From NCBI GenBank assembly GCA_011056555.1, contig DSEQ01000037.1, positions 94,025-158,024 on the forward strand: a stretch of DNA of 64,000 nt, written 5' to 3'. The DNA is from Candidatus Zixiibacteriota bacterium. GTDB taxonomy: Bacteria > Zixibacteria > MSB-5A5 > JAABVY01. The notes below the pieces were generated by a model. It worked only from the letters and a program-made list of their open reading frames with translations. It did no database searches and was not told the origin of the DNA. Made by a program: the position numbers and the translations under genes. This document shows, piece after piece, positions 41,863 to 51,607 of this stretch. Position 1 is the stretch's first letter, and each line of letters begins with the position of its first letter.

Positions 41863-43014
41863 TTAATGCTGCTCATGATTTAGCTGCTCCAGCTTTTCAC
41901 GGGTCATGACCTGTCCGCGGTTGTGATGATAAAGAGGACTGTCTATGTTTTCGATATGCTCTTTATATTCCTCACTGGTGATATTGTTGTCCCAGTACCC
42001 GGCTACTTTGAAAGCCAAAATCGGTATCAGGAATGCCATGAATGCGGCGATCAGGTATGTTCTGGGGCTGATCTTTCTTCCCCCCGGGAGTTTCATATCC
42101 AGGGTGTCCTGGACAGGGCAGGCATCAACACAGGCCATACATCCAAAACATTCATCTGAATTTACCGCCTTCATCTTGTGAACATTGATTCGAGAGGGGC
42201 AGACCTTGGAACATTTCAGGCAGTCTATACAGGTTTTTGAATTGCGCCTGATCTTCACCGGAGAAAAGAGCCCGATAAATCCCAGCAGCGCGCCATAAGG
42301 ACATAGATAACGACACCAAACACCCTCGTAAATAACAGAGAGAACCACCAATACCAGCAATACCCAGAAGGTTACTTCACTCACCCGGGTAAAAAAGAGC
42401 AGCATTTTGACGTCGGCAACCTGGTTATAGGGGCTGTTCAAAAATGTCTGTATATCGGCGCTGGACATCTGGTAGAAAACGGCGTAGAGAAAAAATGCCA
42501 GCAGCAGATATTTTAACGATCTCAAGGGATAATCGAGGAAAGCCGGAAGTTTCAGGCGCTTCTTGAAAATCTTCCTTCCAACCGCTCCCAGGGACTCCGA
42601 TACCGTGCCGACCGGGCACATAAAACTACAAAAAGATTTCCGCAAAATAAATGAAGCGGAGATGAAGATTACCAGCAGCGCCAGTCCGGCCGGGTGGACC
42701 CATGATAGCTGGCCGGTTTCGATGGCAGATCTTAAAGAAATCAATGATGATATCGGCAGAAACCCCTCTACCCCGGGGGGTCGTGGAAGATAAATACCCT
42801 TCTCGCCGGCCAGATAATAATAAACAAAGAAATAAAACTGCAGGCCAATCCAGATGGTAACCGCGAACCAGAATAATTGAACCCAGCCGCGGTATTTCTG
42901 TGAGTCGAATGCGGGCTTCGGTTTTTTCTTATATCTCCGGGTTTTTTTTCCGGCTGCCTGTATCTTTGTCTCAGCCACAATGACGGCCCTTTCTAATGTC
43001 TTCGCATCCTTCAT
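41863..43014 (-). CDS. membrane polyferredoxin (NapH/CcoG-like 4Fe-4S protein)
   Basis: 383-residue membrane protein with about five transmembrane helices and two membrane-proximal CxxxCP motifs, SFCSFMCPVGTVSESLGAVG and CRYLCPYGALLGFIG, typical of NapH/NosR/CcoG-like proteins, plus two classic [4Fe-4S] motifs CIDCLKCSKVCPSRINVHK and CFGCMACVDACPVQDTL. It probably passes electrons between the quinone pool and an extracytoplasmic or metal-handling partner. It lies 87 bases downstream of feoB; CcoG-type (copper/iron reductase) function in metal metabolism is a reasonable guess given feoB and copA nearby. Confidence 0.85.
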   Translation of the reverse strand: MKDAKTLERAVIVAETKIQAAGKKTRRYKKKPKPAFDSQKYRGWVQLFWFAVTIWIGLQFYFFVYYYLAGEKGIYLPRPPGVEGFLPISSLISLRSAIETGQLSWVHPAGLALLVIFISASFILRKSFCSFMCPVGTVSESLGAVGRKIFKKRLKLPAFLDYPLRSLKYLLLAFFLYAVFYQMSSADIQTFLNSPYNQVADVKMLLFFTRVSEVTFWVLLVLVVLSVIYEGVWCRYLCPYGALLGFIGLFSPVKIRRNSKTCIDCLKCSKVCPSRINVHKMKAVNSDECFGCMACVDACPVQDTLDMKLPGGRKISPRTYLIAAFMAFLIPILAFKVAGYWDNNITSEEYKEHIENIDSPLYHHNRGQVMTREKLEQLNHEQH

Positions 43015-43101
43015 GGATATACGATAAAAACCGTATAGATTATTAACTTTGATTTAGATCAAGTCAGGACAGTTTTTTTTGAAGCTTGTAGGATAATATT
43101 A

Positions 43102-45273
43102 TTAGCTGAATCCCAATAATTTACCTCCCTGATAGACGACAAATGCCATCGACCAGGCTAAAATCAGCTGGTATGCCACTGATAGAAACATGATTTTGAG
43201 TCCTGCCTCACGTTTTATGGCCAGAATTGTTGCGATACAGGGAGTATATAGAAGCACGAAGACCATGAAAGCCAGACTGGTGAGTGGAGTGATATTGCTT
43301 CTGGGATCTCTGAGCGCATCGGTCAGTCCTGTTGATTCTTCGGTTTCCTCCTCTCCAATCTGATAAAGGACACCGAGAGTGGATATCACGATTTCCTTGG
43401 CCACAAATCCGGTGATGAGCGAAACGCCCAGCCTCCAGTCGAATCCCAAAGGCTCGATAGCCGGTTCTACGCCCTTGCCGATTCGGCCGATGTAAGAAAA
43501 CTGTATTTCCTCGGAGGACTTGCCGGCTTGAAGGTCGCTAAGTTCTTGCCTGATTTGCTGCTCTTCCTGTTCTGAGGCAGCTGCCCGTTCCAGTTGCAAT
43601 TGCAGGTTTTCTATTCGGGTTCCATAATCCTGCGAGTATTCTTCAGGTTTTGGTATATATCCAAGAAGCCATATAATTACTGATGCAATCAGGATGATCC
43701 CGCCGATTTTTTTCAGATATATGGATGCCCTTTCCCACATATGTATGACAACGCTCTTTATAGTTGGTATCCTGTACGGCGGAAGTTCCATGACGAAGGG
43801 CGCAACTTCCTGCCTGAAAAGGGTTTTGCGTAGAATCTGGGCGATCCCGACGGCTGCCGCGATGCCCAGGAGATATATGGCAAAGATGACATTACCTGCC
43901 ATGGCGCCAAAGAAAGCGCCGGCAAAGAGAACATAAACCGCCAGCCTCGCGCTGCATGACATAAGCGGAATCAGGAGGATTGTCATAATCCGGTCACGCT
44001 CCGATTCCAGGGTACGGGTGGCCATTATAGCGGGGACATTACATCCGAAGCCCATTATCATGGGAATGAAGGACTTGCCGTGAAGGCCCAAGGCATGCAT
44101 CAGCCTGTCCATCAGAAATGCGGCCCGGGCCATGTAACCCGAGTCCTCCAGAGCCGCTATTCCCAGAAACAGGATCATGATATTGGGCAGAAACACCAGA
44201 ACAGAGCCGCTTCCCGCAATGGCGCCATCCACGATCAGATCGTTAATAAAGCCGTCCGGCAGCATATTGTCCACCGCACTCCCCAGAATGGAAACCCCAT
44301 ATTCGATCCATTCCATAGGATAATTTCCAATTACAAACGTGGCCTGGAAAACCAGCCAGATCAGGAAGAGAAAGATGGGATAGCCAAGGAACCGGTGAGT
44401 CAGTATGGCATCAATCTGGCGCGACTGCCTCATCCGGTCGCCGGTTTTGTGGGTGACAACCTCTTTCATGATTCCGGAGATGTAGCCATAGCGTCCATCA
44501 GTCAGGATAACCTCGGGGTCCTCGCCTGTGGCGCGCTTGACATGACGAACCTTCTTGCGGATACTTTTCTGCAATTTATCCAGCTCATTTGTGTCTCTTA
44601 TGAATTTCGATTCGGTCTTGATATCCCCTTCCAGGAGCTTAACCGCCAGCCATCGCTTGCTTGGACAGAGTTCACAGCTTTTACATTTTTCTATGTTTCG
44701 GGTCAGATCGACCACCAGATCCTCGATATGCGAACCATAGGTAACCGGGGCGTGGCGATGGTCCAGGTGCCTGTTTTCAACGAGATCCACGGCAGCCCGC
44801 AGTAAATCTGCCGTACCGCTGCCGCGATGTCCGATGGTGGTCACGATCGGCGCTCCCAGAAGTCGGGAGAGTTTGGAGGTATTTATATGGATGCCCATCC
44901 TCTGTGCTTCATCCCACATATTCAGATCGATGATGATATCGCATTCCAGCTCCAGAAGCTGGGTGGTGAGATAGAGATTTCTTTCCAGGTTGCCGCTGTC
45001 GATCACATTGATGACAACATCCGGCTTAAAATCTATGAGAAAATCCCGGGCGACCTTTTCATCTGTGGAATACGCATTCAGGCTGTAAGTGCCGGGAAGG
45101 TCGACAAATTCGAGTTCGTAACCGTTATAACTTGCGTATCCGACACGTTTTTCAACTGTAACTCCGGGATAGTTGCCGACCTTTTGATGGGCTCCGGTGA
45201 GGGCGTTGAAAATAGAGGTTTTGCCGGAATTGGGATTTCCCGCTAAGGCGACTCGGATTTTTTTCTTAGCCAT
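43102..45273 (-). CDS. feoB: ferrous iron transporter FeoB
   Basis: 723-residue Fe(II) importer with an N-terminal GTPase: G1 AGNPNSGKTSIFNALTG, G3 EFVDLPGTYSLNAYSTDEKV, and a G4 position reading DLNMWDEA instead of the usual NxxD with Asn at first place kept (LNMWD). A Cys-containing insert KCKSCELCPSKRWLAVKLLE (residues about 195-215) is notable. The membrane part has the two gate motifs GFGCNVPAIMATRTLESERD and PLMSCSARLAVYVLFAGAFF, and MVFVLLYTPCIATILAIKRE with the conserved Cys. Its ATG overlaps the end of the dtxR-feoA gene by 8 bases. Confidence 0.95.
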   Translation of the reverse strand: MAKKKIRVALAGNPNSGKTSIFNALTGAHQKVGNYPGVTVEKRVGYASYNGYELEFVDLPGTYSLNAYSTDEKVARDFLIDFKPDVVINVIDSGNLERNLYLTTQLLELECDIIIDLNMWDEAQRMGIHINTSKLSRLLGAPIVTTIGHRGSGTADLLRAAVDLVENRHLDHRHAPVTYGSHIEDLVVDLTRNIEKCKSCELCPSKRWLAVKLLEGDIKTESKFIRDTNELDKLQKSIRKKVRHVKRATGEDPEVILTDGRYGYISGIMKEVVTHKTGDRMRQSRQIDAILTHRFLGYPIFLFLIWLVFQATFVIGNYPMEWIEYGVSILGSAVDNMLPDGFINDLIVDGAIAGSGSVLVFLPNIMILFLGIAALEDSGYMARAAFLMDRLMHALGLHGKSFIPMIMGFGCNVPAIMATRTLESERDRIMTILLIPLMSCSARLAVYVLFAGAFFGAMAGNVIFAIYLLGIAAAVGIAQILRKTLFRQEVAPFVMELPPYRIPTIKSVVIHMWERASIYLKKIGGIILIASVIIWLLGYIPKPEEYSQDYGTRIENLQLQLERAAASEQEEQQIRQELSDLQAGKSSEEIQFSYIGRIGKGVEPAIEPLGFDWRLGVSLITGFVAKEIVISTLGVLYQIGEEETEESTGLTDALRDPRSNITPLTSLAFMVFVLLYTPCIATILAIKREAGLKIMFLSVAYQLILAWSMAFVVYQGGKLLGFS

Positions 45274-45991
45274 TGGATTTGATCTGGATCAGCTCGGCTT
45301 CGGTGCGCCTGAGGCTGATATGATTGCCATTTAAAGAAAACTCAATGGGATCCTTAAGAGGAGCCGTTTTAACCATGGCAATTCTTTCGCCCACATGCAG
45401 ACCCAGGTCCAGGATACGATGGCGCAGTTTTCCGTATCCGCCAACCTTCGATATTATGCCGGTTTCTCCCGGCTTCAAATCCAGTAAAGTCATGGTTTTT
45501 AACTCCCGCTGAGATGAGGAATCGCTGCTCTTCGTACCTTCCGATCCGGCATTTTCCAGATTCAGATGCTTCAGAGATTCCTCGTACTTGTTCATACAAC
45601 GCTTTTCGCAGACTTCGCTTTCTTCCAGTGTCCTCAAAAAAATCTGAAGCCGTTCCAGGGTCTCATGGCTAAGGCCATGTTCCATTTTGCAGGCTTCCTT
45701 TTCCGCCGTATCCTCATCCACAAGCAAAAAATCCCTGAGAAAGCGCCGCAGGGTTTTGTGTACTCTGTAGATTTCCTCGCCTTTCTTTTTTCCGGCCTCG
45801 TGCAGAATTATCTTGCCGTAATGTTTCTGGTGCAGGAAGCCATACTCCTGCAGGCGGTTAACCGCTGTGCGGGCCGTGGGTACCGAGACATTTCGGGCCT
45901 TGGCAACATCGGTAACTCCAACCGTATCCATCTCTTTGGAAAGGCGGTATATAGTTTCCAGATAATCCTCTATTTTCGATGATATTTTCAT
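45266..45991 (-). CDS. DtxR/MntR-family metal-dependent regulator with FeoA-like C-terminal domain
   Basis: 241-residue regulator: winged helix (about 5-65, EDYLETIYRLSKEMDTVGVT, VSVPTARTAVNRLQEYGFLH), metal-binding dimerisation domain (FLLVDEDTAEKEACKMEHGL, with Cys/Glu/His ligands), a Ser-rich linker at about 150-165, and a FeoA/SH3-like domain (LLDLKPGETGIISKVGGYGK; RILDLGLHVGERIAMVKTAP). DtxR proteins repress iron uptake when Fe(II) is plentiful. Its position as first gene before feoB means it probably controls its own operon; there is no separate feoA, so the C-terminal domain may also serve FeoB. An extra EVCEKRCMNKYEE motif with two Cys sits before the linker. Confidence 0.9.
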   Translation of the reverse strand: MKISSKIEDYLETIYRLSKEMDTVGVTDVAKARNVSVPTARTAVNRLQEYGFLHQKHYGKIILHEAGKKKGEEIYRVHKTLRRFLRDFLLVDEDTAEKEACKMEHGLSHETLERLQIFLRTLEESEVCEKRCMNKYEESLKHLNLENAGSEGTKSSDSSSQRELKTMTLLDLKPGETGIISKVGGYGKLRHRILDLGLHVGERIAMVKTAPLKDPIEFSLNGNHISLRRTEAELIQIKSNG

Positions 45992-46002
45992 ATGGCTCTT
46001 AC

Positions 46003-46029
46003 TTTATAAGATTATACTTACTTTGTCAA
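46003..46029 (-). promoter_or_regulatory. promoter and palindrome ahead of dtxR-feoB
   Basis: Minus strand: TTGACA at 46029-46024 and TATAAA at 46008-46003 (15-base spacer, slightly short), 12 bases before the ATG. Overlapping the -10 is the palindrome TATAAGATTATA (46005-46016; arms of five bases around GA), inside a longer AT-rich near-repeat (ACTTTATAAG..ATTATACTTAC). This position would suit autorepression by the DtxR-like protein, but the sequence is not the known DtxR box. Confidence 0.45.
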
Positions 46030-46296
46030 TATTATGCTTGAAAATTCGTAAAAAATATTCGAAAATCCACTTCCGGATTTATCGTTTTAAGAAGACGGAT
46101 CATCTTATATCATGTATCGCAACAGATTAGCAGAAAGCGCCGAATTAGTTTCGCCTGACCGATATTTATTTAAATTAAGCTTGCAAAAATAAGGGAAAAT
46201 GATTGATTATTTGACAAGTATTTCTTACTGAATTCACCAAACTGTGCCGAATCTATGGATAGTAGTCAGCACTAAATTTCTCTGGAACAAATTTTG

Positions 46297-46302
46297 TATA
46301 AT
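46297..46302 (+). promoter_or_regulatory. -10 element of the copA promoter
   Basis: A perfect TATAAT lies 45 bases before the copA ATG; no good -35 is found 16-18 bases upstream, which suggests an activator-dependent or weak promoter. No MerR-type or CsoR-type palindrome is obvious. Confidence 0.4.
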
Positions 46303-46346
46303 ATGGCTTAGTTAGAGCCGAAGGGTCATTTTTATAAGCAGGAAAT

Positions 46347-48791
46347 ATGAAAGTAAAAACACCGGCAGAGATAAAAGCTGTAGATCTTCAGGTAGATAAA
46401 ATCACATGCCAGGGCTGCGTCAATTTCATCGAAAAGACAATTTCTGATATAGATGGTGTCACCACTGTGCATGCTAATCTGGCGGAGAGCTCTGTCAATG
46501 TGCATTATGAGCCGGGCAGGATCGACCTGAATTCGATCCGCCGGCGTCTGGATGATATCAACTACAATGTCAGGACCAGCCGGGCCAGTATCCAGATAGA
46601 GGGGATGCATTGCGCCTCATGCGTGTCAAAGATCGAAAATGAGGTATCTCGTCTTGAGGGTGTAGTCAATATCCGCGTAAATCTTGCCGATCAGACCGCC
46701 AGAGTTGAGTACATACAACAGATCATAGATCCCGGGACAATTCTGAAGAAGATCGAATCCCTGGGATACAGGGCCTCCCAACAGGAAGATGAGATTGAAA
46801 AAGAGGACCTGAAAAAGGACTATCACTCCCGCCTGCTGCGGAATTTTAAGATAGCCCTGCCTTTTACCGCTTTGATATTCTTCTTTTCGCATCTGGGCAT
46901 GTTCGGCGTAAAGCCGCTGGGGGACCGGGCGACATTTATAATCCTCTTCTTCCTGGCGCTTCCCGTGCAGTTCTACTGCGGACGCCGTTTCTATGTGGGG
47001 TTCTGGAAGTCGCTCAAGAATTTTACCGCCAGTATGGACACGCTGGTTGCGGTAGGCACATCGGCCGCATTTCTATACAGTGTGATCGCGACCTTTTACC
47101 CCTCGCTTCTCGCAAGCGTTGATCAGAATGTGGCGGTTTATTATGACACTGCCGCCATAATCATAACCCTCATACTATTCGGCCGCTTGCTGGAAAGCCG
47201 GGCCAAAAACGCCACCTCGGCGGAAATCGAGAAGCTGATTAAACTGGAAGGCAGAACAGCCCTGGTCGAGCGAGACGGCAAGGAACGGCAGGTGGATCGA
47301 GCCGATGTTGAGCAGGGGGATATTGTAGTTATCAAGCCGGGCAGCAAGCTGCCTGTTGATGGGGTGGTGCTGGAGGGATTTTCCTCGGTCGATGAATCTA
47401 TGTTGACTGGAGAGCCTTTGCCGCGCGAAATTAAACCGGGCGACAGGGTCTATGCCGGTTCGATAAATAAATCCGGGCGCTTTAGATTCGAGGCTCAAGC
47501 GGTAGGGAGCGATACTGTGCTCAGCAAAATTGTGGAATCTGTAAAACAGATCATCTCGAGCCGTGCCCCGATTCAACGACTGGCAGACAAGGTCGCCGCG
47601 GTTTTTGTACCGGTAGTTATGTCGATTGCCGCTCTCGCATTTGCGCTCTGGATGATCTTGCCGGGTGAGACCAATTTAACCTTTGCCCTGATGATATTCA
47701 TTGCTGTATTGATAATCGCCTGTCCCTGCGCGCTAGGTCTGGCCACGCCTACCGCTATTATGGTTGGAAGTTCGCGCGGGGCTCGAGAGGGCATCCTGAT
47801 CAAGTCGGCGGAGATACTGGAAAGGGTACAGAAGATCAATATGGTTGTGTTCGATAAAACCGGGACTCTGAGCGAGGGCCGCCCGCATGTCGACGAATTC
47901 AGAAATCTTGGTAATTTCGATCCCAGGAAGCTCCTTTCGATTGCCACAGCTCTGGAAAAGGCTTCCGAGCATCCACTCTCCGAGGCGGTGATCGTGTACG
48001 CCTCCGAGAAAGGTGTGGAAGAGCTGGAGGTCAGGGATTTTGAAGCCGTTCCCGGACGCGGATTGCGGGGCAGGATTGATGGTTCGCAGGTACATCTCGG
48101 TAACCTGGCCTTTATGAAAGACGAAGGAGTGAGTTTAAATAATGGCAATGAGCAGTCAGGCGGTTTGAGATCTAACGGCAAAACTGTATTGCTTCTGGCA
48201 GTTGATTTCAGCCTCGAGGGAATAATCCATGTCTCCGATCTGATCAAGCCGGAGGCCGAGGCGGTGGTTGAGGAACTCAAGCAGTCCGGGCGCTCTGTGT
48301 GGCTTTTAAGCGGTGACAATAAATCTGCCGCTGAATCTGTTGCCAGCCAGCTGGGGATCGAGAATGTCCTGGCTGAGGTGCTTCCCCATGAAAAATCTGA
48401 TCATATAAAATCGTTGAAGGCTGCCGGGAATAAAGTCGCCATGGTGGGCGACGGGGTCAATGACGCTCCCGCCCTGGCCGAGGCGGACATCGGTATTGCA
48501 CTTGGAAGCGGTACCGACGTGGCGCTGGCATTCTCCGATATCACGTTGATCGGTGGGAACCTGCATGGGGTAACGAAGGCATTGAAACTGTCCGAGACAA
48601 CTCTGAAAACGATTAAGCAAAATCTGGTCTGGGCATTCGGATACAATGTTGTCGCAATCCCGCTTGCGGCCGGGCTGTTTTATCCGCTTGCCGGGATTCT
48701 GCTTTCACCGGTGGTGGCTTCGGCCGCGATGGCATTTTCCTCGATATTTGTGATCAGTAATTCGTTGAGATTACGGAAATTAAGGCTATAA
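46347..48791 (+). CDS. copA: copper-translocating P-type ATPase with two heavy-metal-associated domains
   Basis: 814-residue P1B-type ATPase exporting Cu(I). Two N-terminal metal-binding domains: ITCQGCVNFIEKTISDIDGV (CxxC at about 28-31) and GMHCASCVSKIENEVSRLEG (about 90-95). Then eight transmembrane helices with the ion site IIACPCALGLATPTAIMVGS (CPC at about 457), phosphorylation motif VFDKTGTLSEG (about 503), nucleotide-site ASEHPLSEAVIVYAS (HP) and hinge AMVGDGVNDAPALAEADIGI (about 701). GxxGE is LTGEPLPRE. All catalytic residues are intact. It stands alone, divergent from the iron operon. Confidence 0.95.
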   Translation: MKVKTPAEIKAVDLQVDKITCQGCVNFIEKTISDIDGVTTVHANLAESSVNVHYEPGRIDLNSIRRRLDDINYNVRTSRASIQIEGMHCASCVSKIENEVSRLEGVVNIRVNLADQTARVEYIQQIIDPGTILKKIESLGYRASQQEDEIEKEDLKKDYHSRLLRNFKIALPFTALIFFFSHLGMFGVKPLGDRATFIILFFLALPVQFYCGRRFYVGFWKSLKNFTASMDTLVAVGTSAAFLYSVIATFYPSLLASVDQNVAVYYDTAAIIITLILFGRLLESRAKNATSAEIEKLIKLEGRTALVERDGKERQVDRADVEQGDIVVIKPGSKLPVDGVVLEGFSSVDESMLTGEPLPREIKPGDRVYAGSINKSGRFRFEAQAVGSDTVLSKIVESVKQIISSRAPIQRLADKVAAVFVPVVMSIAALAFALWMILPGETNLTFALMIFIAVLIIACPCALGLATPTAIMVGSSRGAREGILIKSAEILERVQKINMVVFDKTGTLSEGRPHVDEFRNLGNFDPRKLLSIATALEKASEHPLSEAVIVYASEKGVEELEVRDFEAVPGRGLRGRIDGSQVHLGNLAFMKDEGVSLNNGNEQSGGLRSNGKTVLLLAVDFSLEGIIHVSDLIKPEAEAVVEELKQSGRSVWLLSGDNKSAAESVASQLGIENVLAEVLPHEKSDHIKSLKAAGNKVAMVGDGVNDAPALAEADIGIALGSGTDVALAFSDITLIGGNLHGVTKALKLSETTLKTIKQNLVWAFGYNVVAIPLAAGLFYPLAGILLSPVVASAAMAFSSIFVISNSLRLRKLRL

Positions 48792-48816
48792 AAAGCCGCC
48801 CAAGAATGGGCGGCCA
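48789..48816 (-). terminator. terminator of the Lon-like protease gene, shared with the copA end
   Basis: A perfect stem GCCGCCC / GGGCGGC with a six-base loop. On the minus strand it is followed by TTTTTA, giving an intrinsic terminator about 55 bases after the lon-like stop. On the plus strand the T-run is lacking (CAAAATC), but the hairpin starts 3 bases after the copA stop and may also protect that transcript. Confidence 0.85.
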
Positions 48817-48870
48817 AAATCACTAGTTTATTTTACCGATCAACCTCAAAAGAAAATCAGTCTGACAGTG

Positions 48871-51381
48871 TCATTTCTTTGACTTCTTTTTAGAAGATCC
48901 CCGCTTTTTTGGTTTTGGCTTCAAGAGCGAATTGTCATCCCCCGCCAGTTTCCTGGCTGTCTGCATGTATTCTTCAAGCTGTTTATCGACAAGGTAGTTG
49001 ATAGTACCTTCTGGAAACTCACCCCTGGTATTCCTCTCACCGGCCTTCTTGCCTGTAAGCAGTTCTATTCCCTCGGCTATGGTCTCGATGGCATAGATAT
49101 GAAACTTGCCGTCCTCAACAGCCTCTACCACATCATGATCCAGCATCAAATCATTGACATTTTTTTTCGGGATGATAACACCCTGCTTGCCGGTCAGACC
49201 TTTATTCTTGCATACTTTGAAGAAACCCTCAATCTTCTCATTGACCCCTCCAATTGGCTGAATTTCTCCGTTCTGGTTCATTGAGCCGGTAACCGCCATG
49301 TCCTGTCTTAACGGCGCTCCGGAGAGGGCGGAAAGAAGGCAGAACATCTCGGTTGATGAGGCCGAGTCGCCGTCCACACCCGAATAACTCTGCTCGAAAC
49401 AGATCGAGGCGTTCATCGTGATCGGTTTATCCTGGGCGAACATCTTGCTTAAATAGCCTTCCAGGATCAGCACCCCTTTGTTGTGGGTCTTACCGGACAG
49501 ATCCGATTCTCTTTCAATGTTGATTACACCCTTGCGCCCCAGCGAGGTTGTGACGGTGATACGTGTCGGTCTGCCGAAGGCATAATCTCCCAGGCTGTAT
49601 ACCGCCAGTCCATTAATCTGTCCTTTCTGGCTACCGTCAGTATCCACCATCAGGGTGCCCTCATCGTACAACTCGTGAATCTTATCCTCGGGCAGGTTCA
49701 CACGTCTGACCCAGCCCTTGATCGCCTTCTGTACATGATCGTAGTCGACCCTTTCCGTCTTGTCCTTGGAGGCATGATAGCTGGCCTCCCGTATAAGGTC
49801 GGCGATAACATTGAAGCGTGTGGAGAGTTTGTTTTTTCTCCCCGCCAGCCTGACCCCAAATTCAGCAATGCCGGCCATACCGCTGGCATCAAAATGTATC
49901 AGGTTCTCATTTGTAACAATTTTATTGATAAAGACGCAGTACTTGTTTAGTGTATCATCATCGCGCTCCATAACCGTATCAAACTCGGCCTTGATCTTGA
50001 AAATCTTCCTGAAATCTTCATCATGGTGCGAAAGAAGGTGGTAAAGAAAATAATCCCCGATCATGACGATCTTGATATTGGCCTTTATGTGTTCCGGTTT
50101 CAAACCTGAGGCTGAGAACAGATAGAAGGGATCATAGCTCTGGACTTCTATAATATTATTTCTCAGTGACCTTTTCAGGTTTTGCCATACGCCCGGCTCG
50201 GTAAGAACATCCATGGCATTCACTACCAGAAATCCGCCGGTGGCTTTAAGCAGTGATCCGGCTTTGATTTTGGTGAAATCTGTGCGTGACCCTCCGCGCA
50301 GGCCGTTGACGTCCCGCTCGATCACGCCGAAGATATTCCTGAATGTGGGATTGGTCTCCTCAATGATAGGGCGCCCCCTGGTCTTGGAGTTGTCCACCAG
50401 CAGGTTGACCCTGTAGGGCAGGAAAGGATCCTGTTGAGGCTGGGGAATCTGCATTCCCGGAATAACCTGCTGCGCCTGCTGGCCCTTATCTTTTTTGAGG
50501 AATGTATCGAGGTTGTCGATGACATGCTGTTTGATTTCATCAAGTTGCTGGTCGATATCGGATGAATCGTACCGCTCCTTGATATCTTCGATCATCGATT
50601 CGATCATGGGCATGGCGGTGGCATCATTCAACTTTTTCAGCTTCTCTTCCAGTTCCGAGGAGATCGCTCGTCCCTGTTTGAAAATCTCATCCAGACGCCC
50701 CTCCAGTTCCTGATATTTATCCATAAACTGTTTTTCGACCTCTTTGGGAATCTTGCCTTCCTGCACCAGCACATTGAGCTCATCAAATGATATCGGTTTG
50801 CCGTCGAATAAGGGTTGCAGATCCAGCCGGGGAAACTGACCCACCTGTACCTGTACCAGGGCGAAATTTTCTTTCTTGATTTCTTCCTGGAATTTATCGA
50901 TTAACTCTTTCTGCTTTTCCTGTGAGCGCCGGATTAGTTCCTTGCGCTTGTTCTTATAGACATCGCTTTCAAAAAGTTTGACCAGATTCTCGGATAGATT
51001 CTTAATGAATGTTTCCATATCTGAACGGAAGCGTTTGCCTTTGCCGGCGGGCAGATATATCACCTTGGGGCGGTCAGGATCGTTGAAATTGTAAACATAT
51101 AATATGTCCGGCGGGGCATCCTCGGTTTCCGATTTTAGCTGCTGCAAAAGCTTTCTGATCGTGGTGGTGCGGCCGGTTCCTGCCAGGCCGGTAATAAATA
51201 TATTATAGCCCAGGCTGGTGACATCCAGCCCGACCTTGATAGCCTCAATCGCGCGGGGCTGCCCAATTATTTCCTCCGAAAAATCCAGCTGATCGGAACA
51301 TTCGACACACAGACTATTCTCCACACAGTTCCAGCGCAATTTTTCAGGCGGTAGCTCCAAATCCTTTTTCTTGACTGCCAT
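48871..51381 (-). CDS. Lon-family ATP-dependent protease (AAA_32 type)
   Basis: 836-residue protease of the LonB-like/YcbZ group. AAA+ module: Walker A ITGLAGTGRTTTIRKLLQQL, where the usual Lys of GK is Arg; a long coiled-coil-like insertion (about 120-290) rich in Lys, Glu and Gln; then VNLLVDNSKTRGRPIIEETN and RGGSRTDFTKIKAGSLLKAT. C-terminal Lon protease domain with catalytic Ser in SGVDGDSASSTEMFCLLSAL and catalytic Lys in IGGVNEKIEGFFKVCKNKGL. The Arg in Walker A occurs in this family. Basic Lys-rich C-terminal tail. Start at ATG 51381, five bases after GGAG; the GTG just before it is too close. Probably degrades misfolded or regulatory proteins. Confidence 0.9.
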   Translation of the reverse strand: MAVKKKDLELPPEKLRWNCVENSLCVECSDQLDFSEEIIGQPRAIEAIKVGLDVTSLGYNIFITGLAGTGRTTTIRKLLQQLKSETEDAPPDILYVYNFNDPDRPKVIYLPAGKGKRFRSDMETFIKNLSENLVKLFESDVYKNKRKELIRRSQEKQKELIDKFQEEIKKENFALVQVQVGQFPRLDLQPLFDGKPISFDELNVLVQEGKIPKEVEKQFMDKYQELEGRLDEIFKQGRAISSELEEKLKKLNDATAMPMIESMIEDIKERYDSSDIDQQLDEIKQHVIDNLDTFLKKDKGQQAQQVIPGMQIPQPQQDPFLPYRVNLLVDNSKTRGRPIIEETNPTFRNIFGVIERDVNGLRGGSRTDFTKIKAGSLLKATGGFLVVNAMDVLTEPGVWQNLKRSLRNNIIEVQSYDPFYLFSASGLKPEHIKANIKIVMIGDYFLYHLLSHHDEDFRKIFKIKAEFDTVMERDDDTLNKYCVFINKIVTNENLIHFDASGMAGIAEFGVRLAGRKNKLSTRFNVIADLIREASYHASKDKTERVDYDHVQKAIKGWVRRVNLPEDKIHELYDEGTLMVDTDGSQKGQINGLAVYSLGDYAFGRPTRITVTTSLGRKGVINIERESDLSGKTHNKGVLILEGYLSKMFAQDKPITMNASICFEQSYSGVDGDSASSTEMFCLLSALSGAPLRQDMAVTGSMNQNGEIQPIGGVNEKIEGFFKVCKNKGLTGKQGVIIPKKNVNDLMLDHDVVEAVEDGKFHIYAIETIAEGIELLTGKKAGERNTRGEFPEGTINYLVDKQLEEYMQTARKLAGDDNSLLKPKPKKRGSSKKKSKK

Positions 51382-51607
51382 CACTTCTCCTTATCTTTTA
51401 TATTACCCAGAACATATTATAGGCGATCATGTTCATTTTTACAAAGACTAAATTGGATTAATCATTAAAGATCATCCCAATCAGGCCATGAAGCGACAGC
51501 TTTTCGAAAAGAATAAGAAATATAGATAATTTGAAATTGGAATAAGCGGGCGGTTTGTATATCTTGGCGTTTTGAATCATAATTATAAAGAAGGAAGTTT
51601 TTAAAGT

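Larger units (their letters stand above)
45992..46346. other. 355-base divergent intergenic region between the iron operon and copA
   Basis: AT-rich, non-coding. It holds the promoter of the dtxR-feoB operon on one side (46003-46029) and a TATAAT for copA on the other (46297-46302). The middle part shows no gene or clear copper-responsive operator. Confidence 0.6.

Noticed and set aside
47573..48319. Long minus-strand frame inside copA
   Set aside because: Antisense shadow of an intact, motif-complete P-type ATPase.
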